Assembly: GCA_964492495.1 (NCBI GenBank)
Contig: CAZBKJ010000038.1
Span: 1 to 8,441, forward strand
Direction of reading: 5' to 3'
DNA: 8,441 nucleotides
DNA from: CAZBKJ01 sp964492495
GTDB taxonomy: Bacteria; Patescibacteriota; Microgenomatia; UBA1400; UBA12028
The notes beneath the pieces are model-generated. The model worked only from the letters and a program-made list of their open reading frames with translations, did not search any database and was not told where the DNA came from. This document shows positions 1 to 5,116 of the stretch, piece after piece (the stretch's first letter is position 1; each line of letters opens with the position of its first letter). The position numbers and the translations under genes were made by a program.

Positions 1-344
1 ACCCCAAAAAGAAGCGTTGGTATGAAGATCCATAATCGAATGCTGTAAAAGATCGAAAAAGCATCTACTGGCGCAGTACTATAGATAAGAAATCCTATAG
101 AAAAAAGGAGGAGGGAGACAATACTTGAAAGCAACATCACCGTTTTCTTTTTATGATGATCAACTATGCTTCCAAACCAAAATCCAGTGACCGCTACAGT
201 CGCCAGATAAATTCCAGACATCAAAGATGTTGCAAAAACAGACTTTGTTTGCAAATAGACGTAAAAAATAATTGCAAACCACACGGTCATGTTTGTGATT
301 GATGAGATCAGGGCATTGGTGAGGATATGATAAAACGTTTTCAC
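1..344 (-). CDS. MFS transporter, N-terminal part (runs off left edge)
   Basis: Translating the minus strand from a GTG at 342-344 gives an uninterrupted frame to the window edge (114 codons). It begins MKTFYHILTNALISSITNM and is strongly hydrophobic. Predicted membrane helices lie at about residues 13-33, 38-58 and 70-90. Between helices two and three is GFWFGSIVDHHKKK, which matches major facilitator superfamily motif A (G-x3-D-x2-x-(K/R)-(K/R)), a cytoplasmic loop typical of this family. The role is presumably proton-coupled efflux or uptake; the substrate cannot be judged from the N-terminus. An in-frame TAA lies directly before the GTG, so no longer start is possible. There is no Shine-Dalgarno, but TATAAT sits 6 nt upstream, suggesting leaderless initiation at GTG. 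The C-terminal two thirds lie outside the window. Confidence 0.87.
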   Translation of the reverse strand, partial: MKTFYHILTNALISSITNMTVWFAIIFYVYLQTKSVFATSLMSGIYLATVAVTGFWFGSIVDHHKKKTVMLLSSIVSLLLFSIGFLIYSTAPVDAFSIFYSIRLWIFIPTLLFG

Positions 345-350
345 TTATGG

Positions 351-356
351 ATTATA
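351..356 (-). promoter_or_regulatory. -10 box TATAAT, leaderless promoter of the MFS gene
   Basis: A perfect TATAAT on the minus strand ends exactly 6 nt before the GTG start at 344. Transcription would therefore begin at or within a base or two of the start codon. No good -35 box lies at 16-19 nt spacing; the nearest candidate, TTAACA at 378-383, is 21 nt away. Confidence 0.6.
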
Positions 357-390
357 TCAAAATAGAACAAAAAAAGCTGTTAAAATTTTG

Positions 391-406
391 TGTGATTGAT
401 ATCACA
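391..406. promoter_or_regulatory. CRP/FNR-like palindrome TGTGA-N6-TCACA
   Basis: TGTGATTGATATCACA is a perfect 6-bp inverted repeat with a 4-nt centre. It fits the TGTGA-N6-TCACA pattern of CRP-family operators in other bacteria. Its centre is about 54 bp upstream of the predicted start of the MFS transcript, a plausible activator position. It could also be a chance palindrome; no CRP-type regulator is encoded in this window. Confidence 0.35.
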
Positions 407-468
407 ATACTGATTAAGATCCTTGTTGAGAACATTCCAACATCTAATAAAACTAGACGTAAGGTTAT

Positions 469-485
469 TCAATCAGATCGATTGA
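469..485 (-). terminator. Weak hairpin downstream of the NUDIX gene
   Basis: TCAATC and GATTGA form a 6-bp stem with a 5-nt loop, starting about 8 nt after the NUDIX stop codon on the minus strand. The stem is AT-rich and is not followed by a U-run, so intrinsic terminator activity is doubtful. The rest of 345-492 holds no convincing gene; it carries the CRP-like palindrome and the transporter promoter. Confidence 0.25.
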
Positions 486-492
486 TGCATAT

Positions 493-960
493 CTATCTTT
501 GTCTACCAATTTGTCGCATTGCTTCATCAATTAAGATGACTTGATTACTCCGTAAGAGTGGAAGACTATCAACGGTAAAAAACCCATAGTCTGAAACTTC
601 GGAAGTGGGAGTAAATTCACCTCCAATAAATTTGCCTAGATAACACATATCCAGTCGTGCAGTATCACGGTCTGTGCGTGTCTTTAGCTGCTTGTCGACA
701 CTTACTACAAAACTCGATTCCTCCTGAATTTCTCGTTCTAATGCCTCGCGAGGATGTTCTCCTGCCTTCACATACCCTCCAGGTAAACTCCACGAGTGTG
801 ATCGATAGACGTGCTTAAACAATAATATTTCATTCTTAGTATTCAAGATAACCCCAGTGACGCCAATCAAGAACTGATCTTGAAAAATCCGCATGACAAA
901 TAACTGTATTTTTTTAGGAAGACGAAGAATTTTCCAGAGTTTTGCTAATAAAATTTTCAC
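493..960 (-). CDS. NUDIX hydrolase
   Basis: A 155-residue protein with a single NUDIX fold. The NUDIX box spans residues 62-84 (GYVKAGE, then seven residues, then REIQEE), giving the metal-binding glutamates E77, E80 and E81 after R76. The usual glycine near the end of the box (EExGU) is serine here (S83), a tolerated but notable change. The family hydrolyses nucleoside diphosphates linked to another moiety, needing Mg2+; the substrate is unknown. The N-terminal ~30 residues are basic and hydrophobic (LWKILRLPKKIQLFVMRIF), as in NUDIX proteins of the 'LWxxLRLP' type, and could form an amphipathic membrane-associated helix. It starts with GTG and overlaps the stop codon of the LapA-domain gene by 4 bases (GTGA). 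It has no Shine-Dalgarno of its own, so it is probably translationally coupled to that gene. Confidence 0.92.
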   Translation of the reverse strand: MKILLAKLWKILRLPKKIQLFVMRIFQDQFLIGVTGVILNTKNEILLFKHVYRSHSWSLPGGYVKAGEHPREALEREIQEESSFVVSVDKQLKTRTDRDTARLDMCYLGKFIGGEFTPTSEVSDYGFFTVDSLPLLRSNQVILIDEAMRQIGRQR

Positions 961-1301
961 AGCGCGTTTGGATCTTGAACAATAAGATGTCCCTTTGTTT
1001 TGAGCTTCTCATTTTCAATTTCAAGTTGATGAATTCTTTTTGTTAATTCAAGAACCTGATCCTTCCCCTTCTTTATCTTTTTCTCTTTTCCCCTCAGTAC
1101 AAAAGAGTTTGAAATTTCGTGTACCAAATATACAACGTATGACAATGCCAAACCTATGAGTAAGGACCCTACGATGACATAAAAAAGTGGGATGTCTTGA
1201 AATATATATGAACCTATATTTACTGATACAGGCATCAAATTATGTTGCGCTATGTATGCAAGTAACGATCCTGCCACCAGAAATAAAATGAGGACTAACA
1301 T
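957..1301 (-). CDS. LapA-domain (DUF1049) small membrane protein
   Basis: A 114-residue protein with two membrane helices (about residues 2-19 and 38-61). The segment between them, NLMPVSVNIGSYIFQDIPLF, is the typical signature of the lipopolysaccharide-assembly-protein-A domain (DUF1049). A charged tail (residues 71-104) with heptad-like leucines and isoleucines is probably a coiled coil facing the cytoplasm. In enterobacteria LapA works with LapB in LPS control, but this domain is widespread in bacteria without LPS, where its function is unknown, so I do not assign an LPS role. The ATG at 1299-1301 is preceded by AGGA with a 6-nt gap. It heads a two-gene operon with the NUDIX hydrolase, overlapping it by 4 bases. 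Confidence 0.85.
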   Translation of the reverse strand: MLVLILFLVAGSLLAYIAQHNLMPVSVNIGSYIFQDIPLFYVIVGSLLIGLALSYVVYLVHEISNSFVLRGKEKKIKKGKDQVLELTKRIHQLEIENEKLKTKGHLIVQDPNAL

Positions 1302-1333
1302 TGAGTTCCTTTCGCTATTGTGATTCTTTGTTC

Positions 1334-1339
1334 ACTATA
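1334..1339 (-). promoter_or_regulatory. -10-like box TATAGT upstream of the LapA-domain gene
   Basis: TATAGT on the minus strand lies 32 nt before the ATG at 1301. This would give a leader of about 26 nt containing the AGGA ribosome binding site. No convincing -35 box was found at normal spacing. Confidence 0.4.
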
Positions 1340-1356
1340 CACCCCAGATTCGCCAT

Positions 1357-1375
1357 CAATGATCACAATTCATTG
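1357..1375. repeat. Inverted repeat CAATGA-N7-TCATTG
   Basis: Two perfect 6-bp arms (1357-1362 and 1370-1375) flank seven bases, about 18 bp upstream of the putative -10 box of the LapA-domain gene, over the -35 area. The position suits an operator, but such short repeats are common in AT-rich DNA. Nothing else was seen in the 139-bp gap at 1302-1440. Confidence 0.25.
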
Positions 1376-1440
1376 TATATATTCTTTTGACATCTGAAAT
1401 GTCTTGAAAAGGTAAGATAATTGTAAGAAAGTAAGAGAGA

Positions 1441-1800
1441 TCAACGGGAGGTGTTTATTGCCACTGCCTGCACGATAAGATCTTTTAATGCAGCTTCATT
1501 AATTTTATCTTTTTCGGAGAAATTAACTGATCGATGCTTTTTAGAATCAAGCCCGCTATTAAAAAGTTTTAAAGGATCTTGTAGACTTGCGCCCTGGAAG
1601 AAATTTATTTTCACATGATCCTTGAACGCACTTACTGCACACACCATTCCACAGTGTGTCCATACTCCAGTGTCCCATTTCCATTCTTCACAAATTTCTG
1701 GATCCGTTTCAGAAATAATATGACGTAATCTAGCCATCATCTTTCCTCGCCAATCTGGAAAACTTTTAATTTGCAAATCGATCTGATTCGAAGCTGTCAT
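1441..1800 (-). CDS. DUF1801 domain protein (YdhG/YdeI-like fold)
   Basis: A 119-residue soluble protein. The N-terminal signature DWRGKMMARLRHII (residues 16-29), followed by E-x-DPE-x2-EEWKW (31-42), the central FKDHVKINFFQGA (59-71) and a C-terminal ALKDLIVQAVAIN helix are characteristic of the DUF1801 family. The molecular function of this subgroup is not established. It is a clear paralogue of the product encoded at 5117-5509, which shares the DWRGKM, DPE-x2-EE-x-K and terminal (L)I-x-A-AV-x-N elements. The gene lies 66 bp downstream of another DUF1801 gene on the same strand. It lacks a Shine-Dalgarno and has AATACT 6 nt before the ATG, so it may be transcribed separately as a leaderless mRNA. 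Confidence 0.85.
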   Translation of the reverse strand: MTASNQIDLQIKSFPDWRGKMMARLRHIISETDPEICEEWKWDTGVWTHCGMVCAVSAFKDHVKINFFQGASLQDPLKLFNSGLDSKKHRSVNFSEKDKINEAALKDLIVQAVAINTSR

Positions 1801-1806
1801 ATTTCG

Positions 1807-1812
1807 AGTATT
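1807..1812 (-). promoter_or_regulatory. -10-like AATACT, candidate leaderless promoter
   Basis: AATACT matches TATAAT at four of six positions and ends 6 nt before the ATG at 1800. TTCTTT lies 18 nt upstream as a poor -35 candidate. The match is weaker than the other start-proximal boxes here, since the first base is A rather than T. Confidence 0.35.
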
Positions 1813-1866
1813 TCACTGCTGCTCTCGTACAAAGAAGATGTGCGTTCCGCCTTTTCCAAAAACAAA

Positions 1867-2235
1867 TCATTTCTTTTTCAGTTGATTTTGACTCACTCTA
1901 AACTTTACAACTCTCGTAACTAAATCCAGAGGAAGTGGCTTATCAATTGGGAATGCAAGCGTGCCTTTTCCTGTTTGATAGACGGAAAGTTCTTTCTTAA
2001 ACTCTTCAATACCTGAAGGAGCTGGGTAAAATCCAATATGATTTTTATATCCACCAAAATGAACTAAATTTCCATGAAGCTTAAAAGTAGGAATTCCATA
2101 TGCTATGGATTCCTTCGCTTCAGGGGCTGCCTTTTGAATCGTTTGGCGTAGCTGTTCTAATACAACCTGAGTTTCTTTTGGGTATGTCTTAATATATTCA
2201 TCGATCGTGTGCACGTTCTTCATGTCTGGACTCAT
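1867..2235 (-). CDS. DUF1801 protein of the YdhG/Fra iron-chaperone type
   Basis: About 122 residues from the ATG at 2233-2235. The order of motifs is that of YdhG-type DUF1801 proteins: TIDEYIKTYP near the N-terminus, a helix with LEQLRQTI, PEAKESIAYGIPTFKLHG, then LVHFGGYKNHIGFYP and a C-terminal LVTRVVKFRV helix. Bacillus subtilis YdhG (Fra) of this family has been described as a frataxin-like iron chaperone for iron-sulfur cluster and haem assembly; transferring that role to this protein is inference. The frame is open back to an ATG at 2271, inside the upstream VOC gene. I prefer 2235 because it lies two bases after that gene's stop and follows a purine-rich GGAAGAAAGA stretch; ATG at 2223 is also possible. 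It is likely co-transcribed with the VOC gene. Confidence 0.88.
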   Translation of the reverse strand: MSPDMKNVHTIDEYIKTYPKETQVVLEQLRQTIQKAAPEAKESIAYGIPTFKLHGNLVHFGGYKNHIGFYPAPSGIEEFKKELSVYQTGKGTLAFPIDKPLPLDLVTRVVKFRVSQNQLKKK

Positions 2236-2237
2236 TG

Positions 2238-2654
2238 TTATTCTTTCTTCCCTGAAATATTTACCATCCATTCAATTCCAAATCTATCAGCAAGCATTCC
2301 AAATGTATCTCCCCATGGGGCTGTTACTAATGGCTGGTGAATTGTCCCTCCAACTGAGAGTTTATCCCAATAACCACGAAGCTCTTCTTCGTTATCACCA
2401 CTAAGCGAAATGCTAATACTTGTCCCGGGAGTGAGTTTCATTCCGCTGGGGGTATCAGCAGACATAAATGTAATTCCGTTATCCGCTTCAAGCATCGCAT
2501 GCATGATATTGTTATCCTCACTTGGATCATGAGGAACTCCTGCTTCCTTGAATGTATTCATCACCAACGTCCCCCCAAACACAGTTTTATAGAATTCCAT
2601 CGCTTCACGTGCGTTGCCTTTGAAGGAAATGTAAGGATTTAATCTTGATTGCAT
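2238..2654 (-). CDS. PhnB/YjdN-like VOC (glyoxalase-fold) protein
   Basis: A 138-residue vicinal-oxygen-chelate protein. It opens with LNPYISFKGNAREAMEFYKTVFGG and closes with APWGDTFGMLADRFGIEWMVN, the paired signatures of PhnB-like proteins (related to E. coli YjdN and the 3-demethylubiquinone-methyltransferase-like domain). A central IMHAMLEADNGITFMSAD segment forms another beta unit. Members are usually dimers; many lack a full metal site and have no proven reaction, so catalysis is uncertain. The ATG at 2652-2654 is preceded by AGGAG with a 4-nt gap, a strong ribosome binding site. The gene heads an operon with the YdhG/Fra-type DUF1801 gene two bases downstream. A distant relative is encoded at 7856-8305. 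Confidence 0.92.
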   Translation of the reverse strand: MQSRLNPYISFKGNAREAMEFYKTVFGGTLVMNTFKEAGVPHDPSEDNNIMHAMLEADNGITFMSADTPSGMKLTPGTSISISLSGDNEEELRGYWDKLSVGGTIHQPLVTAPWGDTFGMLADRFGIEWMVNISGKKE

Positions 2655-2770
2655 AGTTCTCCTTTGTGACTACATAGATATTTTCTGTTGCAAAAAACCA
2701 TATGTCACTCTTGATTGTAACAAAAAAGAAAGTGAAAAAAAGAACTGATACGGTATTTCCTACTTCTGTC

Positions 2771-2784
2771 GTGATAAAAATCAC
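2771..2784. promoter_or_regulatory. Palindrome GTGAT-AAAA-ATCAC (CRP-like half sites)
   Basis: GTGATAAAAATCAC is a perfect 5-bp inverted repeat around AAAA. The pairing continues after one mismatch through TGT/ACA at 2767-2769 and 2786-2788. It fits GTGA-N6-TCAC, the core of CRP-type operators, and so resembles the site at 391-406. It lies 13 bp past the stop of the DUF1801 gene ending at 2798 and about 120 bp upstream of the VOC gene. Neither strand has a following U-run, so it is not a classical terminator. Confidence 0.3.
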
Positions 2785-2797
2785 AACAAAGAGAAAC

Positions 2798-3220
2798 CTA
2801 CTTTTGAGTTGTTTTCTTCATATATGAATAGGAATTTTCAATCAGTTTTGAAAGCACTGATGTATCGATGTCTGAAAGCCTAGTAATGTACAGACATCCA
2901 ACGCTTGATTTGTGTTTGCCAAGTTTTTTTAGCATTGTTTCATTGTCAGTATTTCCTGCCATGATATAGAGCGTTAAATTTTGTTTTCGAGGAGAGAAGC
3001 CTACCAGCGGCCAGTCACCTTCTTGCACACTTCTTTCAGACTTATAGTGATATTTTCCAAAACCCACAATGCTTGTTCCCCACATTCTAGGTTTTTCTCC
3101 TGTCACCTTCGTAAATAGTTCTAAAAGCGCGTAGCCATCCTGACGTTTTTCTTCAGGGGTAATAGTGTCTAAGAAATCTGTCGCCGGTTGATTGGTTTCT
3201 TTTGTTTTAAGTTCTGCCAT
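2798..3220 (-). CDS. DUF1801 domain protein (MWGxSIVGFGxYHYKSER type)
   Basis: A 140-residue soluble protein. Residues 46-61 read MWGTSIVGFGKYHYKS and are followed by ER-x2-QEGDWPLVGFSPRK and NLTLYIM, the hallmark block of a conserved DUF1801 subgroup. The C-terminal half has LKKLGKHKSSVGCLYITRL and a final lysine-rich helix. This subgroup is common in diverse bacteria and its biochemical role is unknown; the many conserved aromatic and basic residues suggest a binding pocket. It belongs to a different subgroup from the other DUF1801 proteins here. It stands alone between two intergenic gaps and has no Shine-Dalgarno. TATACT ends 6 nt before the ATG, so the transcript is probably leaderless. 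Confidence 0.92.
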   Translation of the reverse strand: MAELKTKETNQPATDFLDTITPEEKRQDGYALLELFTKVTGEKPRMWGTSIVGFGKYHYKSERSVQEGDWPLVGFSPRKQNLTLYIMAGNTDNETMLKKLGKHKSSVGCLYITRLSDIDTSVLSKLIENSYSYMKKTTQK

Positions 3221-3226
3221 AGAAGA

Positions 3227-3232
3227 AGTATA
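3227..3232 (-). promoter_or_regulatory. -10 box TATACT, leaderless promoter
   Basis: TATACT on the minus strand (five of six consensus bases) ends exactly 6 nt before the ATG at 3220, where no Shine-Dalgarno is visible. The -35 area has no recognisable TTGACA. Confidence 0.55.
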
Positions 3233-3322
3233 TCAAAAATATTTCTGTTCCCCATAGAAGCGATTTCTCTCCCCTATATTGCACCAATTAAGACGAAACC
3301 CTCATATAACGATAATAATATA

Positions 3323-3351
3323 TTGACAATCGATAAATAGCGTTGTACTAT
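3323..3351 (+). promoter_or_regulatory. Sigma-70-type promoter TTGACA-17-TACTAT
   Basis: A perfect -35 box TTGACA at 3323-3328 and TACTAT at 3346-3351 are separated by 17 bp. An A/T-rich stretch directly upstream (3305-3322) may act as an UP element. The predicted start near 3358 gives a leader of about 26 nt containing AAGGGA (3372-3377), well placed for the ATG at 3384. This is the best-formed promoter in the window and drives the three-gene plus-strand operon. Confidence 0.75.
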
Positions 3352-3383
3352 CTGACTGTCACTCCTACATTAAGGGACTCTGT

Positions 3384-3860
3384 ATGAAAAAAAGTTCAAC
3401 GATATTTCTGAAAATTGTTATTTTGTTGATTGCTGCCCTGACGTTAACTGGCATGATTTGGTTTCCACAAACTGAAGGCAGAGCCAACGACTTAGATCTA
3501 ATCAATATTTATGCTGATCCATTGATTCTTTATGTGTATATTGGTTCAATTCCATTTTTTGTTGGTTTGTACCAGGCATTCAAATTAGTATGTTTGATTG
3601 AAGCGAATAAAGCCTTTTCTCAAGAAGCAGTGAATACACTTAAAAATATGAAGATTGCTTCATTGACACTTATCGGTTTTATTGCAGTTGCATTGGTACT
3701 CATCCGTTTCTTTGCACAAGGTGATGATCCCGCTGGCCCAACAATGCTTGGAATTCTGGTAACCTTTGCAGTTGCTGTGATTGCAACGGCGGCTGCTGTG
3801 TTTCAAAAATTATTTCAAAATGCAGTTGATCTGAAATCAGAAAATGATTTAACAGTCTAA
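3384..3860 (+). CDS. DUF2975 family membrane protein
   Basis: A 158-residue protein with four predicted membrane helices (about residues 7-26, 46-70, 90-110 and 119-141). It ends in VFQKLFQNAVDLKSENDLTV; the conserved LFQxAVDLKSENDLTV tail is the diagnostic signature of DUF2975. These proteins are typically encoded next to a small XRE regulator, as with YoaS and YozG of Bacillus subtilis, and that partner follows here nine bases downstream. A plausible but unproven role is a membrane protein that sequesters or signals to the regulator. The ATG is preceded by AAGGGA at 6 nt spacing. Confidence 0.92.
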   Translation: MKKSSTIFLKIVILLIAALTLTGMIWFPQTEGRANDLDLINIYADPLILYVYIGSIPFFVGLYQAFKLVCLIEANKAFSQEAVNTLKNMKIASLTLIGFIAVALVLIRFFAQGDDPAGPTMLGILVTFAVAVIATAAAVFQKLFQNAVDLKSENDLTV

Positions 3861-3869
3861 GAGGAATCT

Positions 3870-4076
3870 ATGGGAATTATCATCAACATCGATGTCATGC
3901 TCGCGAAACGAAAGATGAGTGTTACTGAGCTCACAGAGAAGGTCGGAATTACGATGGCCAATCTTTCTATCTTAAAAAACGGGAAAGCTAAAGCCATTCG
4001 CTTCTCTACTTTAGAGGCTATTTGTAAAGCATTGGACTGCCAACCCGGAGATATTCTAGAGTACAAGAATAATTAA
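3870..4076 (+). CDS. XRE/Cro-CI family small transcriptional regulator (YozG-like)
   Basis: A 68-residue protein that is almost entirely a helix-turn-helix domain of the HTH_26/XRE kind. Segments include NIDVMLAKRKMSVTELTEKVGIT, NLSILKNGKAKAIRFSTLEAICKAL and the C-terminal DCQPGDILEY that is typical of YozG-like proteins. It should bind an operator, very likely its own operon promoter at 3323-3351, but this is inference. The start follows GAGGA at 3861-3865 with a 4-nt gap. It sits between two membrane-protein genes, 9 and 10 bases from its neighbours, and so is clearly part of one operon. Confidence 0.95.
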   Translation: MGIIINIDVMLAKRKMSVTELTEKVGITMANLSILKNGKAKAIRFSTLEAICKALDCQPGDILEYKNN

Positions 4077-4086
4077 GGAAGGTTGT

Positions 4087-4392
4087 ATGAAAACACAAAA
4101 TACAAACATTTTTATGCAAAATAAAGACATTGCAACCGTGATACTCGGAACAGGATTAGTTCTCTTGATCCCCTTCATTGCGATGCAAGTGACCAGTGAT
4201 GTACTCTGGGACGAATCAGATTTCATCGTCATTGGTGCACTTTTGCTCGCAATGGGAATGGTGTTTGTATTCTTAACACGCAAATTTCAAAATAGTACGC
4301 AAAGAGCATGTATCGCTCTTGGTGTTATCGCAATTACGTTCTATATTTGGGCTGAGTTGGCAGTTGGTATTTTTACGAATTGGGGAAGCTAA
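4087..4392 (+). CDS. Small three-helix membrane protein linked to DUF2975/XRE
   Basis: A 101-residue protein I cannot assign to a named family. It has a polar N-terminal tail, then three predicted membrane helices (about residues 14-34, 45-64 and 74-97). The last helix carries IWAELAVGIFTNWGS, reminiscent of unnamed small membrane proteins found beside regulators in other bacteria. A second possible start is M10. The ribosome binding site AAGGAAGG at 4076-4083 supports the first ATG. It is the third gene of the operon, 10 bases after the regulator, so it may be the regulated effector or an accessory of the DUF2975 protein. Its stop is only 12 bases from the stop of the converging minus-strand gene, leaving no room for a separate terminator. 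Confidence 0.85.
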   Translation: MKTQNTNIFMQNKDIATVILGTGLVLLIPFIAMQVTSDVLWDESDFIVIGALLLAMGMVFVFLTRKFQNSTQRACIALGVIAITFYIWAELAVGIFTNWGS

Positions 4393-4404
4393 GAGAGCAT
4401 GCAC

Positions 4405-4710
4405 CTATTTTTTAGCATTCCTATTGAGGATACCTTGAATTGAAGGACTGATTTTCTTATCTTTGCGATGAATACATCCAATCCAGCAGCATGGTCGACG
4501 CATTCCTTCTTTAAGTTCGGTGATCGTCCTTTTGACATGCTCCGTCCTCGTCTCTTCTTTCTTCACAAACGTCACCCAACATATCCATTCATTACGTGCA
4601 AGAGGGGTGAGATCCTCCCACTTTTCAAGAGCAGCGGAATCAGCACGTAACGCTTTCAGTAAATCTTCTGGAAGTTCGTGAACGACGCCACTTGAGACTG
4701 TTTTTGCCAT
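4405..4710 (-). CDS. YdeI/OmpD-associated family protein with Cys-rich motif
   Basis: A 101-residue protein. HELPEDLLKALRADSAALEKW, then LTPLARNEWICWV, KKEETRTEHVKR and ELKEGMRRPCCWIGCIHR are the successive conserved blocks of the YdeI/OmpD-associated ('bacteriocin-protection') family. Residues C74, C75, C79 and H81 form a compact cluster that looks able to bind a metal; family members usually read RPCCWPGCPHR, so two prolines are isoleucines here. The family's activity is not known. The C-terminal 20 residues are a basic extension. It is the third gene of an operon, starting one base after the DUF1428 stop (TAAtATG), with a weak AGGG upstream, so it is probably translationally coupled. Confidence 0.88.
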   Translation of the reverse strand: MAKTVSSGVVHELPEDLLKALRADSAALEKWEDLTPLARNEWICWVTFVKKEETRTEHVKRTITELKEGMRRPCCWIGCIHRKDKKISPSIQGILNRNAKK

Positions 4711-4711
4711 A

Positions 4712-5101
4712 TTACCCTAGAGTTCCGCCGACAACCTCGGCGAGGAAACCACCATAAGCCATTTTCTTCATGTCAAATGGCATTGGTTCGTTTTCATGTC
4801 CTGCATAGTCTTTTGCCATTTGTTCATTTACTTTGGCATTGACTTCATCACGGTGTTCTTTTGATTTAAAAACGATGAAAGAAAACCAAACAGTTTCATT
4901 TTCTTTTGCACCGGCCATGTCATCAAATCTGCGTGTGGCTTCATCGCCCATTGAATTCGGAGTTAAATCGTCTGCTTTGCATTCAAAATACGCCAAAGCA
5001 CCATGTTTCATCCAAGAATCGCGACCATCTTCGGCCATTTTTTTATACTCTTGAGCTTTATCGTTTGGTATAACGAGAATGAATCCATCAACGTATGACA
5101 T
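4712..5101 (-). CDS. DUF1428 (YbaA-like) protein
   Basis: A 129-residue soluble protein, slightly longer than typical family members of about 117. MSYVDGFILVIPNDKAQEYKKMA, HGALAYFECKADD and ETVWFSFIVFKSKEHRDEVNAKV, followed by MPFDMKKMAYGGFLAEV, are the diagnostic blocks of DUF1428, the family of E. coli YbaA. The fold is a ferredoxin-like dimer related to small monooxygenase-like barrels, but no reaction is known. The ATG is preceded by a perfect AGGAGG with a 6-nt gap, the best ribosome binding site in the window. It lies 15 bases after the DUF1801 gene at 5117-5509 and directly before the YdeI-type gene, forming one operon. Confidence 0.93.
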   Translation of the reverse strand: MSYVDGFILVIPNDKAQEYKKMAEDGRDSWMKHGALAYFECKADDLTPNSMGDEATRRFDDMAGAKENETVWFSFIVFKSKEHRDEVNAKVNEQMAKDYAGHENEPMPFDMKKMAYGGFLAEVVGGTLG

Positions 5102-5116
5102 AGTGTCCCTCCTAGG

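Noticed and set aside
347..544. Open frame on the plus strand (65 codons)
   Set aside because: It overlaps the end of the NUDIX gene on the other strand, has no family signature and no ribosome binding site, and contains the regulatory region of the MFS gene.
2236..2271. Longer start for the YdhG/Fra-type DUF1801 gene
   Set aside because: It would lie inside the VOC gene and add residues absent from the family; the start two bases after the VOC stop is more economical.
2767..2788. Intrinsic terminator for the DUF1801 gene ending at 2798
   Set aside because: The stem is short with a mismatch and no U-run follows on either strand.
3857..4066. Minus-strand frame opposite the XRE regulator
   Set aside because: The plus-strand frame is a clear HTH protein with a ribosome binding site; the antisense frame has neither.
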